From Bacteroidales bacterium (GTDB lineage Bacteria > Bacteroidota > Bacteroidia > Bacteroidales > JAADGE01), in the NCBI GenBank assembly GCA_021108035.1, contig JAIORQ010000113.1:1-58425 (forward strand): DNA of 58,425 nt, given 5' to 3'. Within the stretch, counting starts at the first letter, position 1, and the number at the start of each line of letters is the position of its first letter. Positions 46,301 through 54,909 of this stretch are shown here, piece after piece. The notes beneath the pieces were generated by a model. The model searched no databases and was not told the origin of the DNA. It was given only the letters and a program-made list of their open reading frames with translations. A program made the position numbers and the translations under genes.

Positions 46301-47948
46301 TATTGAAAGAGTACAGTTTGTTGATATAGATAATACAACCACTATTGGAGGTGGTTATAATGATTATACCCATATTTCTACTGATGTAGAAACCGAAGGT
46401 TCTTATCCGATAACAATAACTAACGGGGATCATTATTCAAGTGACCAAATGGGATGTTGGGTAGATTGGAACTACGACGGCGATTTTGAAGATGCAGATG
46501 AAAGTTTTACTATTGCATACAGCAGCTCAATAGGAACAGGTACTGTTACAGTTCCTGCTGATGCAAGAATTGGCTCTACAACTATGCGTTTAAGAGTTAT
46601 GTACACAGGAACATTATCTCCTTGCGGAAATGCAAGCTACGGCGAAGTAGAAGATTATACTTTGAATGTTTTGCCAAACGGTGTTTATGGTGGTACGGCA
46701 AATGCAAATCCTACTGTAATTTGCGTTTCGGGAACAACTACTTTAACTCTTTCCGGATGGGTTGGAGACGATATGCAATGGCAAAGCTCTCCGGACGGAA
46801 GCACTTGGTCTGATATTAGTGGTGCTGTTTCTACTCCATATACAACTGCAATCTTTACTTCAGATACATATTTCAGAGCAGAAGTAACTATGGCCGGATA
46901 TGACCCCGCTTATTCTAATACTGCTTTAGTTTATGTTAATGATGCTCCTGTTGCAGGAACAGCTGCTGTTGATGTAAATGAAATTTGCGAAGGAGAAACC
47001 GTTATCTTATCTCTTACAGGACAATCCGGCGACATTCAATGGCAAGAATCACCTAACGGTTCATCATGGTCAAGTATCAGTGGTGCAACAACAACTCCAT
47101 ACACAACAAGTGCATTAAATGCTGACACTTATTTCAGAGCTGAAGTTTCTAATCCGGGTTGCGACCCTGCATATTCTAATGATGAATTAGTAACCGTTAA
47201 CGAAGCTCCTGAAGGCGGGACTGCATCTGCTGACGAAACAGCTGTTTGCACAGGCTCATCTGCTACAATTACACTAACAGGACACTCAGGAAATATACAG
47301 TGGCAAGATTCATCTGACGGCTCTGTATGGATTGATATTTCAGGTGCAACTTCTGCTGCATATAATACTGATAACTTAACAGTAACAACATATTTCAGAG
47401 CTGTTCTCTCAAATGTTCTTTGTGACGATGCTTACTCTAATTCTGTTGAAATCACAGTTGTTGAGAACCCTGTTGCAGGATATTCATTTACTGCAAACAA
47501 TCAAGAGTTAACTTTTGCTAATGAATCAACAAATGCAACGAGTTATTCATGGAATTTTGGAGACGGTAACAGTTCAACAGATGTAAACCCTGTTCATACT
47601 TATACCTCATCAGATACCTATACAGTAACTTTAACCGCAATAAACGGAGTATGTGCGGATGATGTACACAGTAAAGATATTGCTGTTACATTTGTTGGTA
47701 TTGAAGGATTAGAATCAGGCATTATGAATATTTACCCGAATCCGACAAACGGAATCTTTAATATTGAATCTTTTGGTTTCGATGAGTATAAATTAGAGGT
47801 TTGTGATGTTAACGGAAATGTTATAATCAACAGAGATATTCACGAGGATAGTTATCAAATTGATATGAGTAAATATCCTAAAGGAATCTATTTTATTACT
47901 GTTATATTAGAAAATGAAACTAAAACAGGAAAGTTAATATTAAAATAA
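43350..47948 (+). CDS. T9SS-exported C25 (gingipain-like) cysteine protease 3
   Basis: A 1532-residue secreted protease, only distantly related to 1 and 2 in its N-terminal two-thirds. The signal peptide is about 1-19 (…FSVNAQ). The propeptide-like region ends near residue 230. In the catalytic domain, His494 is in HRDHGGETGW and Cys526 in WSVNCKTGRF. The C-terminal half (from 45903) is nearly the same DNA as protease 2: CARDB-like, GEVED, Ig-like repeats and PKD. The Por_Secre_tail differs (IYPNPTNGIFNIESFG...). An unrelated catalytic head has thus been joined to the same display modules. Confidence 0.9.
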   Translation: MKKFTLFLFVFSIMFSVNAQKQTFKYSDTWGNSGFNLESQKSSGVEIIYSIKEFSISETEIKGETLQNINLPGIILFNDAGMPDLPGESKLIAVPEGAKPILKILDYRTETVEGVEMAPAPVIPFDTEPDIKYEKNMKVFSKDAFYPEDPFKLSEVTEIRGVDAVMLGITPFKYNPVTKQLIVYRDIKVEITFEGGTGYFGENRLRNRVWEPILDDALLNYSSLPKIDFDAKAKNAKDDEYEYVILTLDDTDFTDWAETIAEFRRKQGISTGVFTITSGPGANTVSSIETWVDNMYNTWTTPPAAVLILADYGTGSSGITSQSYSHPSPYSDTYITDNKYADVDEDDLPDIAFARITANNATQLEVMITKFIDNESNPPTNADFYNHPITALGWQDDRWFQICSEVIGGFWNNELGKETVRINELGTPANNHTTGPWSTTTFGDTPEVLALFGPDGLGYIPATPQELGGFTGGTATMVNNAINSGCFMLQHRDHGGETGWSEPDYDNSDIDGLTNTDLPFIWSVNCKTGRFDYSSECFAEKFHRYTYNGNNSGALGIIAASETSYSFVNDTYVWGCYDNMWPNFMPDETANPESRFIYPAFANIAGKNFLYQSSWPYNTDNKQITYRLFHHHGDPYLNVYSEIPQNLSVTCPSTHIFGDLTIDITVDDQATIAVTYYNTTDEETVILGTAVSSGGATTVNLASCPDPGTNMLVTITKQNYYRYTQNVLVIAPSGPYDVVDGFLINDGDNNEADFGETFNLDITVKNVGVTTSENITATLTTTDSYVTSLTNSTNVSYPNIAPDASETSSGNFTVELANNVPDQHSIQFSLEITDNSKATYTSTFSFNVNAPELVIGNLTVDDAALGNGDGILDPGETADIIIQTTNDGHADITNVIGAITSTSTDLILNTTVTSPTVLNIGQTGDFSFNVTADGATPSGTVADIDYTVTAGVAGQYSANETKEIIIGFVPEYCEAGSNDDTDEFIERVQFVDIDNTTTIGGGYNDYTHISTDVETEGSYPITITNGDHYSSDQMGCWVDWNYDGDFEDADESFTIAYSSSIGTGTVTVPADARIGSTTMRLRVMYTGTLSPCGNASYGEVEDYTLNVLPNGVYGGTANANPTVICVSGTTTLTLSGWVGDDMQWQSSPDGSTWSDISGAVSTPYTTAIFTSDTYFRAEVTMAGYDPAYSNTALVYVNDAPVAGTAAVDVNEICEGETVILSLTGQSGDIQWQESPNGSSWSSISGATTTPYTTSALNADTYFRAEVSNPGCDPAYSNDELVTVNEAPEGGTASADETAVCTGSSATITLTGHSGNIQWQDSSDGSVWIDISGATSAAYNTDNLTVTTYFRAVLSNVLCDDAYSNSVEITVVENPVAGYSFTANNQELTFANESTNATSYSWNFGDGNSSTDVNPVHTYTSSDTYTVTLTAINGVCADDVHSKDIAVTFVGIEGLESGIMNIYPNPTNGIFNIESFGFDEYKLEVCDVNGNVIINRDIHEDSYQIDMSKYPKGIYFITVILENETKTGKLILK

Positions 47949-47974
47949 AATTGATCCGATTCAGGTTAAAGTAT

Positions 47975-48013
47975 GATAAAGACAGAAATCAAATATTGAT
48001 TTCTGTCTTTATC
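47975..48013. terminator. Bidirectional terminator
   Basis: GATAAAGACAGAAATCAA (47975-47992) pairs with TTGATTTCTGTCTTTATC (47996-48013), followed by a T-rich tract. It lies between protease 3 and the convergent PorT-like gene. Confidence 0.85.
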
Positions 48014-48047
48014 TTTTTCAGGCAAATAAATTTTAATATCAGCAATC

Positions 48048-48737
48048 TTATTTACCCAACAGAATACCTACAGCAACTGTAAACACCATGTTTTTTAAAT
48101 GGTCATCATTTTTATATTCTTCTGCTTCAACCAAAGCTTTCCAAGCGTCTGATTCTGTATCATATAAGTTACTCAAACCTAATGTTGCTCTTCCTTCAGC
48201 AAAAGCATGAATCGGTCCTAATCCGAATTGAGCACCGAGTCCCATTGCAACACCAAAATCAGTCTTTTTATAAATTGAATTTTCTTCATATAAATTAACA
48301 TCTTCAAATTCTCCAAGATCTTGTTTTACCCCGTCAACTGTATATTCTGATTTAACATTTCCTTTAAAAGCAATACCAAAATAAGGTCCTGCATAAGCAT
48401 ATAGAGGACCGAAAAACTTAACTTTAGCCAAAACGGGTATTTCAATATATTCAAAATTAACTTTAGATTTTGATTCTGTAATAACACCGGCAGCATCTTC
48501 TTCAAGCTTAATATTAAAGCCTTTTTGAGCAAAATTAGCCTCTACTCTTAAAGCAAACATCTTGGTTCCAAGTTCTGTTAAAATTCCTATTTGCATTCCG
48601 GGAGCAATTTTTGTGCCTTCAGTTTCAACAGTAGTCATTATTCCCGCAAAATTCCCGCCCAATCTGGCACCGTATCTTTGTGCATTTACAGAAAAAGCCA
48701 AAAGAACAGCAATTGATAAAATCAATAATCTTTTCAT
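48048..48737 (-). CDS. PorT-family outer-membrane beta-barrel protein 1
   Basis: A 229-residue protein with signal peptide (1-19, …AFSVNAQ). A small barrel follows, with alternating strands such as RYGARLGGNFAG, ALRVEANFAQKGFNI, FEYIEIPVLAKVKF and YAYAGPYFGIAF. The EIPVLAK strand is the PorT/OMP_b-brl_2 hallmark. It may be associated with T9SS or the cell surface, but the specific role is unknown. A -7-like CAAATATA (TATATTTG on this strand) lies at 48766-48773. Next to it is a second protein of this type. Confidence 0.82.
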   Translation of the reverse strand: MKRLLILSIAVLLAFSVNAQRYGARLGGNFAGIMTTVETEGTKIAPGMQIGILTELGTKMFALRVEANFAQKGFNIKLEEDAAGVITESKSKVNFEYIEIPVLAKVKFFGPLYAYAGPYFGIAFKGNVKSEYTVDGVKQDLGEFEDVNLYEENSIYKKTDFGVAMGLGAQFGLGPIHAFAEGRATLGLSNLYDTESDAWKALVEAEEYKNDDHLKNMVFTVAVGILLGK

Positions 48738-48782
48738 ATGTTTAAAATTTTAATTAAAAAAAAATCAAATATAATAAAAAAT

Positions 48783-49418
48783 CTAATCGATAAAAAAGAT
48801 ATTAATTCCGAAAGAAATAACCCGATTTGTTAGTGCATCAGCGTTTATTTGAGAACTACCGGTCATGCTGTGTGTGTATCTGATAAAATAAGATGTTCTT
48901 CTTACTTTATAAACTATTCCGGCAAAAATTCCGGCATCTGTTCTGTTGTATTCATAATCAGTATTATTAAAATCAACTTTTGTAACAGTATATTCACCTG
49001 TAGTAAAATCATCTTTTTTTGATTTTCCGTTAATCCAATAAGCTACGTATGCTCCGATATATGTATTAAGAGCTGTTATTTTTCTTCGGGTTAAATTATA
49101 GTGTCCCGAAATGGGCAACTCAATATAGTTCATAGAATTGGTGGTCTTGTTATACGATTTTTGTTCAAATTTTAAGCCTTTTTGAGAATATAAAACTTCA
49201 GCTTGCACTGAAAGAACTTCATTTAATTGCTTATTAAGAACAAATCCGGCTATAAAACCCGGTTTCAATTTCCTGTATGGTTTTATCAATTGTTCATCAG
49301 CATCATCTGAATATTTTGCTTTAGACAAGTTTAATCCGGCTTTTATTCCGAATGATGTTTGTGAATAGGTATTTAAGTTAATACAAAGCGTAAATAAAAT
49401 CAGTATTAAATTCTTCAT
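48783..49418 (-). CDS. PorT-family outer-membrane beta-barrel protein 2
   Basis: A 211-residue protein with signal peptide (1-19, …NTYSQ), then SFGIKAGLNLSKA, LSVQAEVLYSQKGLKFE, MNYIELPISGHYNL, and a C-terminal strand ending in VISFGINIFFID. The family is as for the previous gene, and the order (45-bp gap, same strand) suggests co-transcription. Function unknown beyond a barrel in the outer membrane. Confidence 0.82.
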   Translation of the reverse strand: MKNLILILFTLCINLNTYSQTSFGIKAGLNLSKAKYSDDADEQLIKPYRKLKPGFIAGFVLNKQLNEVLSVQAEVLYSQKGLKFEQKSYNKTTNSMNYIELPISGHYNLTRRKITALNTYIGAYVAYWINGKSKKDDFTTGEYTVTKVDFNNTDYEYNRTDAGIFAGIVYKVRRTSYFIRYTHSMTGSSQINADALTNRVISFGINIFFID

Positions 49419-49510
49419 TGTATAATCATTATAAAAAAAGGATTTTTATGTTTTTATGAGAGTGAGAGCCAAGTTGGGTTAAGAAGTGTAAGATGCATAT
49501 TGCATGTGTC

Positions 49511-50063
49511 TTACTTACCTCGTTTCTTTACAGTTTTCGTTTTATTTTTATATCCTATAGGCTTTCTGTTTCTTTGCTCTAAATACTGTTGTTTAGTTTC
49601 TTCAAATTGTTTTATGTATTCAAAAATTAACATTATTTTATCATCATGCTCACTGCCTTTTCTTTCCATTTCATCTAATCTTTTCAATATCTCTTGATGT
49701 GTTTCCAACATTACTCGTAACTTAGTAAATACACGTATTATATTGATATTTACCTGTTTTGCTGTTCAAAACACTTGATAACATTGCAACCCCTTGCTCT
49801 GTAAAAACCATTGGTATATATCGAGTTCCTCCCCAATTTGAGGTGTCAATTTGGCTCCTCAAGTTATAAAACTCTTCTTTTGTCATTTCAAACATAAAAT
49901 CTTTAGGAAACCGTTCAATATTTCTTCTTACTTGTCTTTTAAGCTGTTTAGTTTCTACCTGATAAAGTTCTGCCAAATCTTTATCCAACATTACTTTTTG
50001 TCCTCTGACGAAAAAATTTTTATTCATTATTATTTCTTCAGGTATTGCCAATTTTTTACTCAT
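49511..50063 (-). pseudogene. Frameshifted ORF6N-domain protein gene
   Basis: The N-terminal part (from ATG 50063: [57 protein letters not shown]) is an ORF6N DNA-binding domain. After VLNSKT the frame ends early ([10 protein letters not shown]-stop, 49722). The +1 frame continues the expected [33 protein letters not shown] to a stop at 49511. Relatives have three residues here, so a deletion of about 8 bases near 49760 is likely. A longer start at 50090 lies inside the MITE and is improbable. It is probably inactive, unless the N-terminal domain functions alone. Confidence 0.8.
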
Positions 50064-50083
50064 CGTATTAAAGGTTACCTTAA

Positions 50084-50300
50084 CCTGCATTATTCATAAA
50101 AATTTTAAAAAATCAGTTATATTGCAGATTATCAAATTTTTACGCATCTCTTTAATAAAAACTGATTTTTTAAAGTTTTTACCAAAGGTGCATTTTTTCT
50201 TTGCCGGACTTATCGTTGCAAACCTTTCGCAGTATTAATATACAGCTTCAAGGTTTGTCGCCTCAATTCCGACAAAGAAAAAACGCATGAATAATGCAGG
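50084..50300 (-). mobile_element. 217-bp MITE, copy B
   Basis: The exact reverse complement by eye of copy A (12673-12889), with the same 14-bp inverted ends and direct TTAA copies at 50080-50083 and 50301-50304. It ends 20 bp upstream of the ORF6N start codon. Its orientation relative to that gene is the same as that of copy A relative to RhuM. No ORF inside. Confidence 0.9.
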
Positions 50301-50311
50301 TTAAAATCATT

Positions 50312-50351
50312 AAAAAAGGATTTGAAAACAAAAGTAATCAAATCCTTTTTA
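50312..50351 (-). terminator. Terminator downstream of nifJ
   Basis: AAAAAAGGATTTG (50312-50324) pairs with CAAATCCTTTTT (50339-50350), about 90 bp past the nifJ stop codon. It has T- and A-runs on both sides, so it could work in either direction. Confidence 0.65.
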
Positions 50352-50441
50352 AATTTTATAATGATAATTGATATTTAATAACAAAATAAGTTTCAAATTC
50401 TCATTTTGTTCTGTTTTTAATCAATATTCAATATTCATTTT

Positions 50442-53400
50442 TTAGAATTCCATTTCTGAAAGTCGTTTGTAATAATTATACCTCCATTTTGCATTTTCTT
50501 CGGCTGCTTCAAATAATTCATCGGCATGCTCCGGAAATGATTTGTAGAGAGAACTGAATCTTACTTCTCCAAGCAAAAATTCTTTGAATAATTCATATTT
50601 CGGCGGTTTAGAATCTAAACTGAAAGGATTTTTACCTTGTTTTTCCATTTCAGGATTATAACGATATAAAGCCCAGTATCCTGATTCTACTGCTCTTTTT
50701 TCTTCTTCTTGAACTTTGTCCATACCTGCACGTAATCCGTGAGCAATACAAGGAGAATAAGCAATAATTATTGAAGGTCCCGGGTATGCTTCTGCTTCTT
50801 TAATTGCTTTGAAAGTTTGTGCGTTACTTGCTCCCATTGCAATTTGTGCAACATAAACATATCCGTAAATCATAGCCATTGCTCCCAAATCTTTTTTACG
50901 GATTTTTTTACCGGCAGCGGCAAATTTTGCTATTGCGGCAGTAGGAGTAGCTTTTGATGCTTGTCCGCCTGTATTGGAGTAAACTTCTGTATCTAATACC
51001 AAAATATTTACATTTTCGCCGGAAGCAATAACATGGTCAAGTCCGCCGTAGCCAATATCATAAGCCCAACCGTCTCCCCCGATTATCCACATTGATTGGT
51101 TAACAAGATATTTTTTCAATCCGAGAATATCTTTTGCACAATCACAACTTTCTTTTTCAAGAGCTGCAATTACTCTCGGAGCTACTGCTTTAGATGCTTG
51201 AGATTTATCTTTTACGGAAATCCATTCTTCAAATACGGCTTTTGTTTCAGGAGCAATACCTTTCTCAATTGCTGCATTCATCTTATTTTCAATAATTTCT
51301 CTTTGCTTTTTATTTGCAAGAGCAATACCGAATCCATATTCGGCATTATCTTCAAATAAAGAATTTGCCCATGCAGGTCCTTCTCCGTATTTGTTTGTGG
51401 TATAAGGAATTGCCGGAGCAGTACCGCCGTAAATTGACGAACATCCTGTCGCGTTTGCTATTGTCATTGCATCGCCGAAAAGTTGAGTTACAAGTTTTAC
51501 ATAAGGTGTTTCACCGCATCCCCCACAAGCTCCCGAAAATTCAAACAACGGGCGTGCAAATTGCGAATTCTTAACATTTTTATCTTTTTCAACAATTTTA
51601 TCTTTATATCCTAATACATTGTGTGCATATTCCCAATTTTTTTTCTCTGCTTTTTGCTCATCATCAAAAGGAACCATAATTAATGATTTTTCTTTTGACG
51701 GACAAACATCTGCACATGAACCGCAACCGACACAATCAAATGTGCTCACTTGTATTCTGAAATTGAATTCTTTTAATTGAGCTTTTCCTTTTTCAAATAC
51801 CATTCCTTCCGGAGCATTTGCAACTTCTTCATCGGTAGCAAGGAAAGGTCTGATACAAGCATGAGGACAAACATAAGCACATTGGTTACACTGGATACAG
51901 TTTTCGGGAATCCATTTAGGAACGTGAGTTGCAACTCCGCGTTTTTCATATTGAGTTGTTCCTGACGGAAATGTTCCGTCTTCTCTGCCTTTAAAAGCAC
52001 TAACGGGTAATTCATCTCCTTTAAGTGCAGTTATCGGGTCCATTACTTGTTTTACAAATTCAGGAACATCATCTCCTCTCTCAACACCTATTTTAACTTC
52101 ATCGCTGAAAGATTTCCAATCTTCCTGTACTTCAACTTTGGTAATAGCACCTCCGCCTTGATCAACGGCAGCATAATTCATATTTACTATTTTATCGCCT
52201 TTAGTGCCGTAAGTTTTTTTAATTGCGGTTTTCATTTGTTCAACAGCAAGTTCGTAGGGAATAACTTCCGATACTTTAAAAAATGCAGATTGCATAATCG
52301 TATTTGTTCTGTTGCCCAAACCAATTTCTATTGCTAATTTTGTGGCATTTATAATATAAAAATTAATATTTTTATCTGCCATTACCCTTTTGTAGCTGTC
52401 GGGAAGTCTGTTTATTGTTTCTTCAACACTCCAAGTACTGTTTAACAAGAATGAACCTCCTTCTTTTATGCCTTCGAGCATATCATATTTGTACATATAT
52501 GCAGGTGTAGAACACGCAACAAAGTCAGGTTGTTTTACAAAATAAGTGGAACGAATTATTTTATCTCCGAAACGTAAGTGTGATATTGTTATACCGCCTG
52601 ATTTTTTAGAATCGTAAGCAAAATAACCCTGAACATATTTATCCGTAGAATCACCAATAATTTTTATGGAATTTTTGTTTGCACCCACAGTACCGTCAGC
52701 ACCAAGACCGTAAAATTTACCTTCAAAAGTACCTTTTGCAACTGTGCTTATTTCAGGAAGAATAGGAAGGTTTGAAAATTTAATATCATCAACTATACCA
52801 ACAGTAAATTGATTTTTCATTTCTTTTCTTTCCATATTTTCAAATACAGAAACCATCATTGCAGGAGTTGTGTCTTTGGAACTTAAACCGTATCGACCTC
52901 CTACTATTTCCGGAGCATCTTTTTTACCTTTAAACAGCTCTACTACATCAAGATACATAGGTTCTCCGTTTGCACCCGGTTCTTTTGTTCGGTCAAGAAC
53001 AGTAATTTTTTTAACTGTTTTCGGTAATACATTCATAAAGTATTTTGCAGAAAACGGTCTGTATAAATGAACAACTATTACACCGACTTTTTTGCCTTGA
53101 GCGTTCAGGTGTTCTACTGTTTCTTCGATTGTCGGAGTAACAGAACCCATTGCAATAATTATATGTTCGGCATCTTTTGCACCGAAATAATTGAAAGGAG
53201 CATAATGTCTTCCGGTAATTCTTGTAATTTCTTTTAAATAATCAGCAACAACATCTGCTACCGGGTCGTAAAATCGACTTGCAGCTTCGTGAGCTTGGAA
53301 AAAAATATCAGGATTTTGAGCAGTACCTCTTATAACCGGTGCAGTAGAGGTAAGAGCATTATCTCTGAATTTTTGTAAAGCTTCAGTATCAATTAATTTC

Positions 53401-53978
53401 AACAGTTCTTCTTCGTTAGGAAGTTCAACTTTTGAAATTTCGTGTGAGGTTCTGAAACCGTCAAAGAAATGTACGAAAGGAATTCGAGTTTTAATCGCTG
53501 CGAGGTGAGCAACAGGAGCAATATCCATAATTTGTTGGGCATTTCCGGTTGCCAGCAATGCAAATCCGGTTTGCCTTACAGCCATAACATCGCTGTGGTC
53601 TCCAAATATTGAAAGGGCTTGAGTAGCAACACTTCTTGCACTTACATGGAAAACTGCCGGAAGTAATTCACCGGATATTTTATACATATTCGGAATCATC
53701 AATAATAAACCTTGTGATGCCGTATATGTAGTTGTTAATGCACCTCCTTGCAAAGCTCCGTGAACAGCTCCGGAAGCTCCGCCTTCAGATTGCATTTCGG
53801 TAACAGATACTGTTTCTCCGAATAAATTTTTTCTTCCGTGTGCCGCCCATAAGTCAACATATTCTGCCATATCAGACGACGGCGTAATAGGATATATTGC
53901 TGCTACTTCACTAAACATATAAGATACATGTGATGCAGCATAATTCCCTTCACATGTAATGAATTTTTTATCAGCCAT
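50442..53978 (-). CDS. nifJ: Pyruvate:ferredoxin (flavodoxin) oxidoreductase, single chain
   Basis: An 1178-residue enzyme from ATG 53978 (MADKKFITCEGN). The frame extends nine codons upstream to 54005, but M10 fits the family start. Pyruvate is oxidised to acetyl-CoA and CO2 with ferredoxin reduction. The N-terminal EGNYAASHVSYMFSEVAAIYPITPSS is domain I. A two-[4Fe-4S] ferredoxin domain is at about 690-760 (CIQCNQCAYVCP, CVGCGSCADVCP). A further cluster cysteine is near GACGGCGETPY (about 815). The thiamine diphosphate domain (GGDGWAYDIGYGGLDHV) is at about 985-1000. This supports anaerobic metabolism. Confidence 0.96.
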   Translation of the reverse strand: MADKKFITCEGNYAASHVSYMFSEVAAIYPITPSSDMAEYVDLWAAHGRKNLFGETVSVTEMQSEGGASGAVHGALQGGALTTTYTASQGLLLMIPNMYKISGELLPAVFHVSARSVATQALSIFGDHSDVMAVRQTGFALLATGNAQQIMDIAPVAHLAAIKTRIPFVHFFDGFRTSHEISKVELPNEEELLKLIDTEALQKFRDNALTSTAPVIRGTAQNPDIFFQAHEAASRFYDPVADVVADYLKEITRITGRHYAPFNYFGAKDAEHIIIAMGSVTPTIEETVEHLNAQGKKVGVIVVHLYRPFSAKYFMNVLPKTVKKITVLDRTKEPGANGEPMYLDVVELFKGKKDAPEIVGGRYGLSSKDTTPAMMVSVFENMERKEMKNQFTVGIVDDIKFSNLPILPEISTVAKGTFEGKFYGLGADGTVGANKNSIKIIGDSTDKYVQGYFAYDSKKSGGITISHLRFGDKIIRSTYFVKQPDFVACSTPAYMYKYDMLEGIKEGGSFLLNSTWSVEETINRLPDSYKRVMADKNINFYIINATKLAIEIGLGNRTNTIMQSAFFKVSEVIPYELAVEQMKTAIKKTYGTKGDKIVNMNYAAVDQGGGAITKVEVQEDWKSFSDEVKIGVERGDDVPEFVKQVMDPITALKGDELPVSAFKGREDGTFPSGTTQYEKRGVATHVPKWIPENCIQCNQCAYVCPHACIRPFLATDEEVANAPEGMVFEKGKAQLKEFNFRIQVSTFDCVGCGSCADVCPSKEKSLIMVPFDDEQKAEKKNWEYAHNVLGYKDKIVEKDKNVKNSQFARPLFEFSGACGGCGETPYVKLVTQLFGDAMTIANATGCSSIYGGTAPAIPYTTNKYGEGPAWANSLFEDNAEYGFGIALANKKQREIIENKMNAAIEKGIAPETKAVFEEWISVKDKSQASKAVAPRVIAALEKESCDCAKDILGLKKYLVNQSMWIIGGDGWAYDIGYGGLDHVIASGENVNILVLDTEVYSNTGGQASKATPTAAIAKFAAAGKKIRKKDLGAMAMIYGYVYVAQIAMGASNAQTFKAIKEAEAYPGPSIIIAYSPCIAHGLRAGMDKVQEEEKRAVESGYWALYRYNPEMEKQGKNPFSLDSKPPKYELFKEFLLGEVRFSSLYKSFPEHADELFEAAEENAKWRYNYYKRLSEMEF

Positions 53979-54019
53979 AATTATATTGATTTTAAATAAT
54001 TTCAAATAAAATTGACTGA

Positions 54020-54027
54020 CAAATTTA
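54020..54027 (-). promoter_or_regulatory. Possible nifJ -7 box (TAAATTTG on the minus strand)
   Basis: CAAATTTA on the plus strand reads TAAATTTG on the coding strand, matching TAnnTTTG, about 42 bp before the preferred start codon. The corresponding -33 position is TGAC rather than TTTG. Confidence 0.4.
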
Positions 54028-54245
54028 TAATAAATATTAGAATATTGTCATGCAATCTTCTTTTTATATTTCTTTTTTACAACATGTTTTAATTATAATG
54101 ATATACTTTATCATTGAATTACGGTAGGATATACACATATCTGTTTGTAAAGAAACAAACTGTTATATAAAAATGCGACAATTCTGTTAAGTTACGGTTC
54201 TTTTTTTAATTATTATATTTTTGTCGGCTTTAAAATAATGAGAAT

Positions 54246-54646
54246 ATGAAAAGAACCTACCATACCAATCTTTTAATAAAATATAAACTCGGTGCTTTAG
54301 ATATTGATACAATAAATAAAATAATTGCACAAAAAGATGTGATATTTTCAAACAGTATAACCTGTCCCGAACTTGTTTCGGGAATAGAAGCTGTTAATAA
54401 ACGTATAAAATACGACTTTCTTTTTTCCTGCTGAATTACAGAATTTTGAGCAAACCGTAAAACAGCTTGAAAAAGCTGTTACATAATATAATAATAAACC
54501 TTACTTACCTCTACACGATTTAAACACCCAATGAAGTTTTTGCCGGAAAACTTCCTGATAAAACCATGTTTTCTAAACAAATTTCAAATGCAAGACAGCA
54601 AAGAATTGCTGAAAACAAAAAATATCAATGTTCAAATCATAAATAA
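54246..54646 (+). pseudogene. Decayed IS transposase (integrase-core type)
   Basis: The start MKRTYHTNLLIKYKLGALDID looks like a transposase N-terminus. It then runs into a repeat-like CCCGAACTTGTTTCGGG segment (54366-54382) and the catalytic core is missing. Later frames restore a typical C-terminus: YNNKPYLPLHDL (about 54485-54520), then after a frameshift TPNEVFAGKLPDKTMFSKQI to a stop at 54646. TAA 54483 and a frameshift near 54528 interrupt it. The matching 'YNN-RPH-L-TPNEV' pattern is that of rve-domain transposases such as IS3-like elements. Confidence 0.65.
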
Positions 54647-54728
54647 CAGAACATAATACCGAAATCTTTAAAATTTTACTGTTATATTTTCCTCCTTTTA
54701 TCTAAAATTTCAAAGAACTTTCTTATCT

Positions 54729-54752
54729 CACTTGTGCTGAGCCGGTCGAAGT
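54729..54752. repeat. Short palindromic repeat (CACTTGTGCTGAGC..TCGAAG)
   Basis: A degenerate relative of the repeat at 13767-13786. The remaining intergenic DNA between 54647 and 54909 holds no gene I can support. Confidence 0.4.
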
Positions 54753-54909
54753 ATTGTTTTTAATCTATTATAATATACTATCCCAATATTGGAACACTGT
54801 ATTTTAAAAATCATTTGAAATGGGCACTGCTTATTGTCAGAGTCTATACTTTTTATAATATTCAGAACACTCATAATGTGCTAATTAACTTTATTTTTAT
54901 CCAATACAG

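Noticed and set aside
50064-50090. Start of the ORF6N gene at 50090
   Set aside because: This ATG belongs to the terminal repeat of the 217-bp MITE; ATG 50063 begins the conserved protein.
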